A stretch of 23,278 nucleotides of DNA from a virus, in IMG/VR virus record IMGVR_UViG_3300029448_000464, positions 1-23,278 of that record, one strand, 5' to 3'. The translations under genes and the position numbers were made by a program. This document shows, one piece after another, positions 13,751 through 19,821 of the stretch. Each line of letters begins with the position of its first letter. Position 1 is the stretch's first letter. The notes beneath the pieces were generated by a model. It did not search any database. It was not told the DNA's origin and worked only from the letters and a program-made list of their open reading frames with translations.

Positions 13751-13921
13751 ATGACTAAATCTAAACAAGCTAAAAGATTAAAGAGACAAAAGTCTAAAAG
13801 GAAAATTTTAAATATGAGATCCAATGGTCTTTCATTTGAAAAAAAACAAGTAATCAGAAATCGTAAAGAAAAGTTTGCTGGTCTTAAAACATCAATGCCT
13901 AACTTTATAAAGGAGAAATAA
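13751..13921 (+). CDS. Small Lys/Arg-rich protein (56 aa)
   Basis: ATG 13751 follows an AAAGGAG ribosome binding site, and 56 codons end at TAA 13919-13921, overlapping the next ATG by one base (TAATG). The product starts MTKSKQAKRLKRQKSKRKIL and stays basic throughout (VIRNRKEKFAGLK). The composition suggests RNA or DNA binding. It has no Cys or membrane segment. The tight coupling and good ribosome binding site support a real gene. Function is unknown; small basic early proteins can bind host polymerase or nucleic acid. Confidence 0.65.
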   Translation: MTKSKQAKRLKRQKSKRKILNMRSNGLSFEKKQVIRNRKEKFAGLKTSMPNFIKEK

Positions 13922-14103
13922 TGGTAGAAATAAAAGAATTAATCAAAAATCTTCCAGATAGAATTGGTAGAGTATATATCGAGAAAGGACATAACCCTCT
14001 TAATGATGTAACTGTTTTAGAAATTCCTAATGGTAGATTAAAAATTATGCCAGAACATAGGAAACCATTAAACAAAAGAGCGACTCGATTAGGTTTAAAA
14101 TAA
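13921..14103 (+). CDS. Small protein (60 aa), unknown
   Basis: The start overlaps the previous stop codon (TAATG) and is preceded by an AAGGAG ribosome binding site inside that gene. The sequence begins MVEIKELIKNLPDRIGRVYI, has a beta-like middle (VTVLEIPNGRLKIMPEH) and a basic C-terminus (RKPLNKRATRLGLK). It is the last gene before a 178-nt non-coding leader. No family is recognised. Confidence 0.6.
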   Translation: MVEIKELIKNLPDRIGRVYIEKGHNPLNDVTVLEIPNGRLKIMPEHRKPLNKRATRLGLK

Positions 14104-14108
14104 AAAAG

Positions 14109-14262
14109 TTAAGGGTGTAAAAATACTTAATTGAACATTTTTTAGTTATATTGTTTAAATAACACAATTGTATGTTTAGTAAAAATAAATAATATAACAA
14201 GAAAAAAGAATGTACAAATAAAAAGTGTTGGCTCACTTTGGCAGGTATGCCTTCACCCTTAA
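14109..14262 (+). ncRNA. Putative branched structured leader RNA
   Basis: Hand pairing gives nested, compatible helices. P1 pairs TTAAGGGTG (14109-14117) with CACCCTTAA (14254-14262), 9 bp. P2 combines 14135-14143 with 14204-14213 (one bulged G at 14208), and then 14145-14157 with 14186-14198 (13 bp, one G-U). P3 pairs 14222-14227 with 14234-14239. P4 pairs 14240-14243 with 14248-14251. The ribosome binding site of the nuclease-like gene follows 9 nt after P1. No gene is seen here on either strand. I do not recognise it as a known riboswitch. P2 is AT-rich and could arise by chance; P1, P3 and P4 contain G-C pairs. Confidence 0.45.
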
Positions 14263-14281
14263 TAAATTATAAGGAGAGACT

Positions 14282-14677
14282 ATGAATTATAATGCAACTC
14301 GCAAAGGAATAATAGGTCAAGAAATTGTAAAATTATATTTGCTTACTCTTAATGCAAGAGTATTTGAACCAGTTTGTGATGATTTTGGAATAGATTTACT
14401 TGTCGACACAAAAAATGGATATAAAACTATACAAGTTAAATATCATAATTTTAAACAAGCTAATTCAGTTTCATCTATTCAAATATTTGTAGATAATACA
14501 AAAGCAGATTGGATTGCTACACCTTTTAATATAAATGAAAAAACCAAAATAATATGGTTTAAGAATGATTTAAATAAAAAAAGATGGGGCAAAAGTTTTT
14601 CAATAACCAAACCAATGAACAATCAAACAAAAAATATAAACTTTTATTGGGATTATTTAAAATCACCAGTAGAATAA
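14282..14677 (+). CDS. PD-(D/E)XK-like nuclease (131 aa)
   Basis: An AAGGAGAG ribosome binding site precedes the ATG. The N-terminus has the pattern of the PDDEXK_5 / Hjc-like type: GIIGQEIVKLYLLTLNARVF with E14, then GIDLLVD with D38, then KTIQVKYH with Q51-x-K53. E14, D38, Q51 and K53 are candidate active-site residues. The C-terminal half (DWIATPFNINEKTKIIWFKN, NFYWDYLK) probably completes the fold. Such small nucleases are often found in phages and mobile introns, and cut or resolve DNA. It is the first gene after the structured leader and is followed by a winged-helix protein. Confidence 0.75.
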   Translation: MNYNATRKGIIGQEIVKLYLLTLNARVFEPVCDDFGIDLLVDTKNGYKTIQVKYHNFKQANSVSSIQIFVDNTKADWIATPFNINEKTKIIWFKNDLNKKRWGKSFSITKPMNNQTKNINFYWDYLKSPVE

Positions 14678-14687
14678 GGAGAACAAT

Positions 14688-15002
14688 ATGCAAGAAACAT
14701 CAAGAATAGCTTATAAGCAAATCATAGAAGAAGGAACAATGAATAATCAAAAAGAACACATTGTAATGTATGTTCATGACTTTGCACAAGATAACGGTTT
14801 AAGTCTTAGAGAAATATGTAAAGGAACAGGACTTGATATAAATGCTGTATCTGGTAGAGTTAATGATTTAAAGAAAGAAGGAATACTAGTTACAATAGAA
14901 AAAAGAAATTGTTCTATAACTGGTAGACTTGTTATGCCTATTATATTAAATGAGAATATAAAACCTGAATGGAAAAAAGAGGTGCAACAATTATGGAAGT
15001 AA
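14688..15002 (+). CDS. Winged-helix DNA-binding protein (104 aa)
   Basis: Residues 38-86 fit a winged helix-turn-helix: LSLREICKGTGLDINAVSGR (helices 2-3), VNDLKKEGILVTI (recognition helix end and wing) and CSITGRLVMPIIL. The N-terminus ETSRIAYKQIIEEG is one I associate with small phage wHTH proteins. No catalytic site or oligomer domain is seen. It may repress or activate phage early promoters, or bind DNA in replication. AAGGAGAA precedes ATG 14688. An internal ATG (14738) also has a GAAGGAA site and would shorten the protein by 17 residues. The TTAAGGGT or repeat-cluster sites could be its targets, but nothing shows this. Confidence 0.7.
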   Translation: MQETSRIAYKQIIEEGTMNNQKEHIVMYVHDFAQDNGLSLREICKGTGLDINAVSGRVNDLKKEGILVTIEKRNCSITGRLVMPIILNENIKPEWKKEVQQLWK

Positions 15003-15256
15003 AAGATGAAATGCCAATCAATAAATATGAATCTAAAATTTTATTATTATTAAAGCTTAAAGGATATTATAAAAACATTAGATTTAGAACAGATTTAGAA
15101 GGTAATAGATTTTTAACTATCAATTATTGGGAATCAGTTAGTAATGATATATTAAACTATATAATGGAAAATATTCCAAATATAGTTATTAGAGAACAAA
15201 GTTGGCTTTCAAATCATGGAGAAAAAATTTATTACGATCTATATAAAAGGATATAA
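14993..15256 (+). CDS. Small protein (87 aa), unknown
   Basis: ATG 14993 is chosen because a GAGGTG ribosome binding site lies 7 nt upstream and the start overlaps the previous stop by 10 nt; an in-frame ATG at 14969 has no ribosome binding site. The protein has a helical N-terminus (INKYESKILLLLKLKGYYKN), a basic aromatic strand (IRFRTDLEGNRFLTINYWES), and a helix-plus-aromatic C-terminus. It may be an alpha/beta domain. No motif or family is recognised. It ends one base before the zinc-ribbon gene. Confidence 0.6.
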   Translation: MEVKDEMPINKYESKILLLLKLKGYYKNIRFRTDLEGNRFLTINYWESVSNDILNYIMENIPNIVIREQSWLSNHGEKIYYDLYKRI

Positions 15257-15257
15257 T

Positions 15258-15482
15258 ATGGAGTGGGTAATAAAAGCATTAGAAAACGCTCAATTAAATA
15301 AAAATAAATTAAGAGGAGTTAATCAACATAAAAAAGAGGCAAAACGATTAAAATATTGTATTAATTGTAAAAATGTCTGGGAAAATGATGTAACATATAA
15401 ATTTGAAATTCATTACAAAAATCTTCCAAGATATAAATTACCAAGAATAAAATGTAATAAATGTAAAAGGAGTAATAGATGA
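15258..15482 (+). CDS. Zinc-ribbon protein (74 aa), paralogue of the 20100-20330 product
   Basis: ATG 15258 is preferred over an upstream in-frame ATG (15216) because AAAAGG precedes it and it avoids overlap. The C-terminal half has two CxxC pairs: C34-x-x-C37 and C66-x-x-C69, with an aromatic strand between (YKFEIHYKNLPRYKLPRIKC). This is a rubredoxin-like zinc ribbon, which usually binds nucleic acid or protein partners. The N-terminus is basic and helical. The pattern YC-x2-C then YKN then C-x2-CK also occurs in the 20100-20330 gene. The 3' end overlaps the next gene by ATGA. Confidence 0.7.
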   Translation: MEWVIKALENAQLNKNKLRGVNQHKKEAKRLKYCINCKNVWENDVTYKFEIHYKNLPRYKLPRIKCNKCKRSNR

Positions 15483-15706
15483 AAGAAGAAGTATCAACAT
15501 ATAAGCAACAAAGTAGAATAAATCTTTTAATTGAAGATTTTTTTAGTCTTAAAAATCATGTAATAGATGTTAAACATATTATTATTAGAAAAATAAATAA
15601 TATGAAAGAAATGGAAGCTGTAGGAGATGTGACAAGTACTCTACATGCTGTTCATCAACTTCAAGAAATATTAAATTTATTAAATTCACATAAGGAGATA
15701 AAATGA
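15479..15706 (+). CDS. Small helical protein (75 aa), unknown
   Basis: The start overlaps the zinc-ribbon gene's stop (ATGA), and AAAAGGAG precedes it. The sequence is helical with possible coiled-coil stretches (NLLIEDFFSLKNHVIDVKHI and STLHAVHQLQEILNLLNSHK). No Cys, membrane segment or catalytic motif is visible. Its 3' end overlaps the membrane protein gene by 4 nt. The role is unknown. Confidence 0.6.
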   Translation: MKEEVSTYKQQSRINLLIEDFFSLKNHVIDVKHIIIRKINNMKEMEAVGDVTSTLHAVHQLQEILNLLNSHKEIK

Positions 15707-15906
15707 AATACTGGTTAGAATCATTAGTAGAAAATGGGTTTGATGTATTTATAGTAGTATATATGGCTATGTTATTAATTATATATCATTATTTATTAAG
15801 ATGGTATATAAATATTAAATATACAAAAATATATAATAAATTAAAATCAATAGAAGATTACCTACATGAATTACTATGGGATCATAATAAACATAATAAT
15901 GGATAA
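15703..15906 (+). CDS. Small membrane protein (67 aa)
   Basis: The start overlaps the upstream stop by 4 nt and is preceded by AAGGAG. A hydrophobic segment (about residues 13-33: FDVFIVVYMAMLLIIYHYLL) is followed by a basic amphipathic part (RWYINIKYTKIYNKLKS) and an acidic/His-rich end. The single transmembrane helix with a cytoplasmic basic tail could anchor a phage complex to the membrane. A holin role is possible by topology only, but its early-region place makes host takeover or superinfection exclusion equally plausible. Confidence 0.6.
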   Translation: MKYWLESLVENGFDVFIVVYMAMLLIIYHYLLRWYINIKYTKIYNKLKSIEDYLHELLWDHNKHNNG

Positions 15907-15919
15907 TAAAGAAGAAATA

Positions 15920-16099
15920 ATGGCAACACAAAAAATATATGTAAAACATAAAGATGAAATATTTGAAGAATTACTTAATACTTATAAAAAATGTGCAAAT
16001 CGTAAAGTAAGACCTTCTATTTCTGATGAAAATTATGGATATATAAAAGCATTAGAATGGGTATTAAATCTTAATGAAACAATAAAAAAGGAGAGTTAA
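15920..16099 (+). CDS. Small charged protein (59 aa), unknown
   Basis: The frame has in-frame ATGs at 15866, 15899 and 15920. I favour 15920, where a weak AAGAAG sequence precedes the start and the overlap with the membrane gene is avoided, but this is not certain. The product has VKHKDEIFEELLNTYKKCAN and NYGYIKALEWVLNLNETIKK, both helical and mixed in charge. It ends directly at the start of the next small gene (16100). No family is recognised. Confidence 0.5.
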   Translation: MATQKIYVKHKDEIFEELLNTYKKCANRKVRPSISDENYGYIKALEWVLNLNETIKKES

Positions 16100-16189
16100 A
16101 TGACTATGATAGCAATATTATTTTTAATGTTTATAATTCTTGTATTTGCATTAGAAATAGCAGATAGAAAAAAGAGGAGATTTAAATAA
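16100..16189 (+). CDS. 29-residue single-helix membrane peptide
   Basis: ATG 16100 directly follows the previous stop, with AAGGAGAG 4 nt before it. The 30-codon frame ends at TAA 16187-16189, overlapping the next start by one base (TAATG). The product is a hydrophobic helix (IAILFLMFIILVFALEIA) with a basic tail (DRKKRRFK), the arrangement of a one-helix membrane peptide with a cytoplasmic positive tail. The excellent ribosome binding site and tight coupling argue that it is translated. It was too short for ordinary ORF cut-offs. It could be a holin-like peptide or a modulator of a host membrane protein. Confidence 0.6.
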   Translation: MTMIAILFLMFIILVFALEIADRKKRRFK

Positions 16190-16554
16190 TGATTTTTGAA
16201 TTAGCAAAAAAAGAAGAAATGAATAATCTATCAAATGGAGCATCTTTAATTGGATATATGGATTTAAGTCCAACAAAATTAATAAAAACTTTTGGAGAAC
16301 CATTTGAATCTGATGGATATAAAGTATCTGGAGAGTATGTATTTGTAAATAGATATGGAGTCGTAACTTTATATGATTGGAAAATGACAAAACTATATGA
16401 TCAATACAATGATTTTACTCCAGAAGAACTTTGGGTTCAAAAAAGACCAATTAATTTTCACATAGGAGGTAAATTAACAATTGAAAATGATTTTTTTGAA
16501 GAAGATGATTTACTAAAACAATTTAAAGGATATTTAGAATTTAATCTGTTGTAA
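16189..16554 (+). CDS. Conserved phage early protein (121 aa), unknown
   Basis: The start overlaps the previous stop (TAATG), and AGAGGAGA lies inside the preceding gene. The protein has SLIGYMDLSPTKLIKTFGEP, then SDGYKVSGEYVFV, then GVVTLYDWK and FHIGGK. I recall the GY-x-x-S/Y-x-x-L-x-x-x-FG-x-P ... DGYKxxxEW ... TLYDWK ... WHIGG order from uncharacterised early proteins in many phages. The fold may be a small alpha/beta domain. The C-terminus is acidic (NDFFEEDDLLKQFKG). No activity is known to me. A 46-nt non-coding gap follows. Confidence 0.65.
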   Translation: MIFELAKKEEMNNLSNGASLIGYMDLSPTKLIKTFGEPFESDGYKVSGEYVFVNRYGVVTLYDWKMTKLYDQYNDFTPEELWVQKRPINFHIGGKLTIENDFFEEDDLLKQFKGYLEFNLL

Positions 16555-16600
16555 TTAACTTCTAATATTATTATATTTAACGTCATTTAAGGAGAGATAA

Positions 16601-17368
16601 ATGAACATAAACGCAGTTTACCACGCCTATTTAAAACAAAAAGAATCAGAAAGACCAAGAGATGAAAAAGTCTTTCATGCATCATCAGCTGGTAGTTGTT
16701 ACAGAAAACAAATGTATTCTATTAATAATTTCCCAAGTGATGAAAAAGATGAAAAATCATATAGATTATTAAGATTAGGAACAATAGTCCATAAAGATTT
16801 AGAAAAAGCATTATCATTGTATAAAGAAAAATTAGATAAAATGCAATTAAAAAATGCTCCAATTCAAAGAAATATTCACATTGAAGAAAAAGTTAGTATA
16901 AAAGACTTTAATATAGTAGGAACATTTGATGCTGGTGAATCAATAAATGATGGAGTTACTGTTCATTTTAATTTATATGATTTTAAAACTGTCGCAGCTT
17001 ATTCTTGGCAAGGAATGTTCGGCAGAATAAACAATAGAAGGCCCGTTTCACCTAATTATAAACTACAATTAGCAACTTACGCTATAGGAATACATGAAAA
17101 ATATAATAATGTTGATAAGATAGATATGTTCTTACTTTATTATAATAAAAACACAAGCTTAACTAAGCAAGTTCAAGTAGAATATAGCAAATGGGTATCA
17201 GAAGCTATGGAATATTGGGCAGAATTAGATGATATAGCAAACAATACTATTGATTTTGAAGAAGATCTTGTTCCAGAAATAACTTATGGAGTACCTTTTC
17301 AAGATTGGGAGTGTTCATATTGTCAATATGCTAGTATATGTCCAAGTAAATTAACTAAAAAAAGATAA
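16601..17368 (+). CDS. Cas4/RecB-like PD-(D/E)XK exonuclease with Fe-S Cys
   Basis: The start has an AAGGAGAG ribosome binding site. Features of the Cas4/AddB-like nucleases are present in order: C33 in SSAGSCYRKQ, H64 in GTIVHKDLE, D110 in VGTFDAGE, D127 and K129 in YDFKTV, Q156 in KLQLATYA, and C238-x2-C241-x5-C247 in WECSYCQYASICP. C33 and the last three Cys would hold a 4Fe-4S cluster. The 255 residues fit a single nuclease domain. Such enzymes trim DNA strands 5' to 3' for annealing. It is followed at once by a Rad52-like annealing protein, so the pair may act like lambda Exo and Beta. Confidence 0.85.
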   Translation: MNINAVYHAYLKQKESERPRDEKVFHASSAGSCYRKQMYSINNFPSDEKDEKSYRLLRLGTIVHKDLEKALSLYKEKLDKMQLKNAPIQRNIHIEEKVSIKDFNIVGTFDAGESINDGVTVHFNLYDFKTVAAYSWQGMFGRINNRRPVSPNYKLQLATYAIGIHEKYNNVDKIDMFLLYYNKNTSLTKQVQVEYSKWVSEAMEYWAELDDIANNTIDFEEDLVPEITYGVPFQDWECSYCQYASICPSKLTKKR

Positions 17369-17377
17369 GGAGTTTAA

Positions 17378-17989
17378 ATGTTAAAATTAATAAACGGAGA
17401 AAATATTGAAATTAAAGAAGCATTAAATGAAGTAACTAATCAACATAATAAAATTAGTAGTATAGTAACACCAAAAGCTTTTGTTAAAAAAGTAATGGGA
17501 TTAGATTATGTAGAAATAGGATATATGAAAGCTATTGCTGATAAAGAATTCCCAGGTTGGTCTTGGGAAATTATAAGTTCAGAAGCTTTAGGTTCAGCAG
17601 CTTATGTAGTACATGGTCGTCTTAAATGGTACGATAATGGTGTAATGCGAATAGGGGATATGGTAGCAGCTCATAGAATTCAAATTAAAAAAGGTACTAA
17701 TAATGAATTTGTAAATGTTGGTAATGATATTAAGTCAGCTAATACTGATTGTATGAAGAAAGCTCTTAATATGTATATGAATATTGCAGATGATATTTAT
17801 AAAAATCAATTTGAAGATCCAGAATTAACAACTATTCAAATAGATCAATTAAAAATGTATGCTAAGAAAATAAGTGAATCTAAATATAAACATATTAATA
17901 ATTTAATTAAAGATGGAATTGTTAATAATATGAATTATAAAGGATCACTTGCAAAACTAAAGAGAGAAGCAGATGAAAACAATAAATAA
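17378..17989 (+). CDS. Rad52-like single-strand annealing protein
   Basis: The 203-residue product follows the nuclease with a 9-nt gap and has a TAAGGAG ribosome binding site. Its middle reads YVEIGYMKAIADKEFPGWSW, then AYVVHGRLKWYDNGVMRIGD, VAAHRIQIKK and VGNDIKSANTDCMKKALNMY. This is the sheet-and-helix order of Rad52/Sak-type annealing proteins, where a DNA-binding beta sheet is followed by the IKSANTDaxKKAln helix. The C-terminal 55 residues are basic and less conserved. It probably anneals complementary strands in phage recombination or replication. The assignment is from motif recall and from the neighbouring nuclease and SSB-like genes. Confidence 0.68.
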   Translation: MLKLINGENIEIKEALNEVTNQHNKISSIVTPKAFVKKVMGLDYVEIGYMKAIADKEFPGWSWEIISSEALGSAAYVVHGRLKWYDNGVMRIGDMVAAHRIQIKKGTNNEFVNVGNDIKSANTDCMKKALNMYMNIADDIYKNQFEDPELTTIQIDQLKMYAKKISESKYKHINNLIKDGIVNNMNYKGSLAKLKREADENNK

Positions 17990-18254
17990 TACTTATGGAG
18001 AAATACATAGTCTTTTAGATAAAGAAGAATGTTATACTATAGGTACAAATGATGGAAAAGAATTTAGGAGAGTAGTGTTTAAAGGCACTAAACTTTTAAA
18101 TGGTAAACCAATGATGGTATTTAAAACAGAAAATAGTAAATCGTTAACTGTTAATCCTTCATTTCATACGTTTACAATAGAAGAAGATCCTCTACCAACA
18201 CCAGAAGATTTGGGATTGGATACATACATACAAAATAAAATAAAGGAGAGATGA
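17973..18254 (+). CDS. Conserved phage protein (93 aa), unknown
   Basis: ATG 17973 lies inside the previous gene (17-nt overlap) with GAGAGAAG upstream. The protein has ECYTIGTNDGKEFRRVVFKG and NGKPMMVFKTENSKSLTVNP then SFHTFTIEEDP, a small beta-rich domain with alternating strands, like a phage SH3-like or OB-like module. I recall similar proteins in recombination gene clusters but no function. The C-terminus is charged and helical (LGLDTYIQNKIKER). It ends directly before the next start codon. Confidence 0.62.
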   Translation: MKTINNTYGEIHSLLDKEECYTIGTNDGKEFRRVVFKGTKLLNGKPMMVFKTENSKSLTVNPSFHTFTIEEDPLPTPEDLGLDTYIQNKIKER

Positions 18255-18255
18255 T

Positions 18256-18531
18256 ATGGGAAAAATATCACAGAAAGAAACAGATGCTTTAATTAAAGGA
18301 GGAGTTTTATCTCCTAAAGCAGTTAAAGCTATGAAATCTAAAAATATGATTTCTAATAAAAAAACATCTATGAAAAGATTTATGAAAACTACTGATGGAA
18401 CTTATGTAGAACCTAATCTTTATTTTCGTGGAGCAAAAGGAACAACTCCTTCAAAAGAAATGAATGAATTTGTTTCAGAATACAACAAACTAATAGAAAA
18501 ATACACAATAATAAAAAAGGAAAATAAATAA
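18256..18531 (+). CDS. Small basic protein (91 aa), unknown
   Basis: An AAAGGAGAG ribosome binding site precedes the ATG. The N-terminus (ISQKETDALIKGGVLSPKAV, then KAMKSKNMISNKKT) is basic and helical and could be a small helical DNA-binding unit; the later GTYVEPNLYFRGAKGTTPSK is an extended stretch and the end is helical. It lies between an uncharacterised protein and the SSB-like gene, whose start overlaps its stop (TAATG). The place suggests a helper in replication or recombination. No family is recognised. Confidence 0.6.
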   Translation: MGKISQKETDALIKGGVLSPKAVKAMKSKNMISNKKTSMKRFMKTTDGTYVEPNLYFRGAKGTTPSKEMNEFVSEYNKLIEKYTIIKKENK

Positions 18532-19151
18532 TGGCAAAAACACTAGACGCAATATTCGATCCAACAAGTCAATTTGTGCCAATTACAGAAGGTACATATC
18601 CAGCTCATATTATTTCTTTAGTAAGTAAAGAAGTAAATACAAGAGCAGGAGCAGCTATTGTTGTAAATATGCAATATAAAGTAGCAGACGAAGTTCAAGA
18701 AATGGAACAAGCTCTTTATGAAATGGATGGGTATGATTACAAAACTAATAGTAGTGGTGACCGTATTCCTGTTATGAATGGAAAAGGACAAGCTGTTACA
18801 AAATGTAATCATTTAAAAGGTAAAACTTTTTATGATAATGGATTCTTTGTATTTACTGATACTTCATCAGCTAGTAAAAACGCTAGATATTTTCAATTAC
18901 TAGAAGGATTAGAAGTAGAATGTGAAGATGATGAAGGTATAAAGAAACTTGTTTTATTAGAAGAAGAAGATGTTATGGGTAAAGCTGTTATGGTAACAGT
19001 TAAAAAATCTCAATATGTAACTAAAGAAACAAGAGATTTACCTGTAAGTGAACAGATAAAACGAACAACTTTTAAAGTTGCTGTTGTAGATAAATGGAAT
19101 GGAGGTAAAGACATTAGTCAAGATGAACTTGATGATGATGTACCATTCTAA
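18531..19151 (+). CDS. SSB-like single-stranded DNA-binding protein
   Basis: The 206-residue protein ends DDDVPF, almost identical to the acidic tip by which bacterial SSB proteins bind partner proteins (E. coli SSB ends DDDIPF). The body is beta-rich (ITEGTYPAHIISLVSKEVNT, AIVVNMQYKV, KLVLLEEEDVMGKAVMVTVK, TTFKVAVVDKW) as in OB-fold proteins of the DUF669/phage SSB type. It probably coats single strands in phage replication and recombination and recruits the helicase or nuclease by its C-terminus. The gene lies after the annealing protein and before a 146-nt structured leader. A ribosome binding site AAAAGGA precedes it. Confidence 0.8.
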   Translation: MAKTLDAIFDPTSQFVPITEGTYPAHIISLVSKEVNTRAGAAIVVNMQYKVADEVQEMEQALYEMDGYDYKTNSSGDRIPVMNGKGQAVTKCNHLKGKTFYDNGFFVFTDTSSASKNARYFQLLEGLEVECEDDEGIKKLVLLEEEDVMGKAVMVTVKKSQYVTKETRDLPVSEQIKRTTFKVAVVDKWNGGKDISQDELDDDVPF

Positions 19152-19161
19152 ATAAATAACA

Positions 19162-19279
19162 ATATTAGGGTTTTACAATTGAATTATTGATGTTAATTTA
19201 TGTAAATTAGAGGCGAGGGTAGTCATTTTATTTATAATCTTCTCTCTCGTCTCTCCCCTAATGTAAATTGGCTACCCTC
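19162..19279 (+). ncRNA. Putative switching leader RNA after the SSB-like gene
   Basis: Two mutually exclusive folds can be drawn. Fold 1 is a three-way junction: 19162-19170 with 19256-19264 (9 bp, one G-U), 19172-19177 with 19201-19206 (TTTACA/TGTAAA), and 19209-19219 with 19244-19254 (11 bp, two G-U), joined by linkers of only 1-2 nt. Fold 2 pairs 19215-19225 with 19269-19279 (11 bp, one G-U), using bases 19215-19219 that fold 1 needs. The ribosome binding site of the next gene is 6 nt after fold 2. A repeated ATGTAAATT (19200-19208, 19261-19269) is present. It resembles a riboswitch layout but no known class is recognised. No gene lies in 19152-19297. Confidence 0.5.
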
Positions 19280-19297
19280 AATATATAAGGAGACAAA

Positions 19298-19591
19298 ATG
19301 GAAGAATCAACCGCTACAATAAAACTAACAAAAACTGAAATAACAACTTGTATTCAAGCATTTAATAAAGCATTAACAGGTCTTTATGAGTCTGGTGCAG
19401 AAAAAGAATACAGAGTAGATGTTATTATACCTTTGCAGAAAAAAATAAATTTACTATTAAAAGACTATAAAAAAATATTAAATCAAATAAAAGAAGGAGA
19501 GAGAAATGAAGCAGCGAAAAAACAAATATCAGAACAAGCTGAAGAAGAAAATAGGAATGGCAAACAAACTTGCGAAACTTGCTCTGAATGA
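19298..19591 (+). CDS. Small coiled protein (97 aa), unknown
   Basis: A TAAGGAGA ribosome binding site precedes the ATG after the structured leader. The N-terminus has TIKLTKTEITTCIQAFNKAL, then a helix with YRVDVIIPLQKKINLLLKDY, and an acidic, Lys/Glu-rich end (KEGERNEAAKKQISEQAEEE). The end contains CETCSE, a possible CxxC. The last 86 nt overlap the next gene in another frame. The early part looks like a real helical domain; the tail may be loosely constrained by the overlap. Function unknown. Confidence 0.6.
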   Translation: MEESTATIKLTKTEITTCIQAFNKALTGLYESGAEKEYRVDVIIPLQKKINLLLKDYKKILNQIKEGERNEAAKKQISEQAEEENRNGKQTCETCSE

Positions 19592-19820
19592 TAAATTTAA
19601 AGTAGAACCTGCTAAAGGATTTATGTATCTTAAAAACGTTAATGTTGGTGAATTAGTAACATTAGGTAAGGGAAATGAAGCTGTTCTAATAGATAAAACA
19701 AATGCTATTTGTACAGTTTTAGTAATAAAAGCAGACAATCATCCAATGGAAGATAGAAGCTATTATTTAGGGAAACAAAGATGGGCATTAGAAACAGAAG
19801 TTAAACACATAGGAGATTAA
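19506..19820 (+). CDS. Conserved small protein (104 aa), unknown
   Basis: ATG 19506 has AAGGAGAG 4 nt upstream, which favours it; an in-frame ATG at 19557 is preceded by an AGGA that is too close. Starting at 19557 would avoid most of the overlap and give a protein starting MANKLAKLALNDKFKVEPAK. The protein has KGFMYLKNVNVGELVTLGKG, EAVLIDKTNAICTVLVIKAD and HPMEDRSYYLGKQRW, strands of a small beta domain that I recall from uncharacterised phage genes. The extra N-terminus MKQRKNKYQNKLKKKIG is basic and may be optional. It ends one base before the next start. Confidence 0.6.
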   Translation: MKQRKNKYQNKLKKKIGMANKLAKLALNDKFKVEPAKGFMYLKNVNVGELVTLGKGNEAVLIDKTNAICTVLVIKADNHPMEDRSYYLGKQRWALETEVKHIGD

Positions 19821-19821
19821 T

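Noticed and set aside
14045-14236. Minus-strand hydrophobic ORF over the structured leader
   Set aside because: It has no ribosome binding site, opposes all genes in this arm, and its Phe/Leu-rich sequence is what AT-rich complement strands give.
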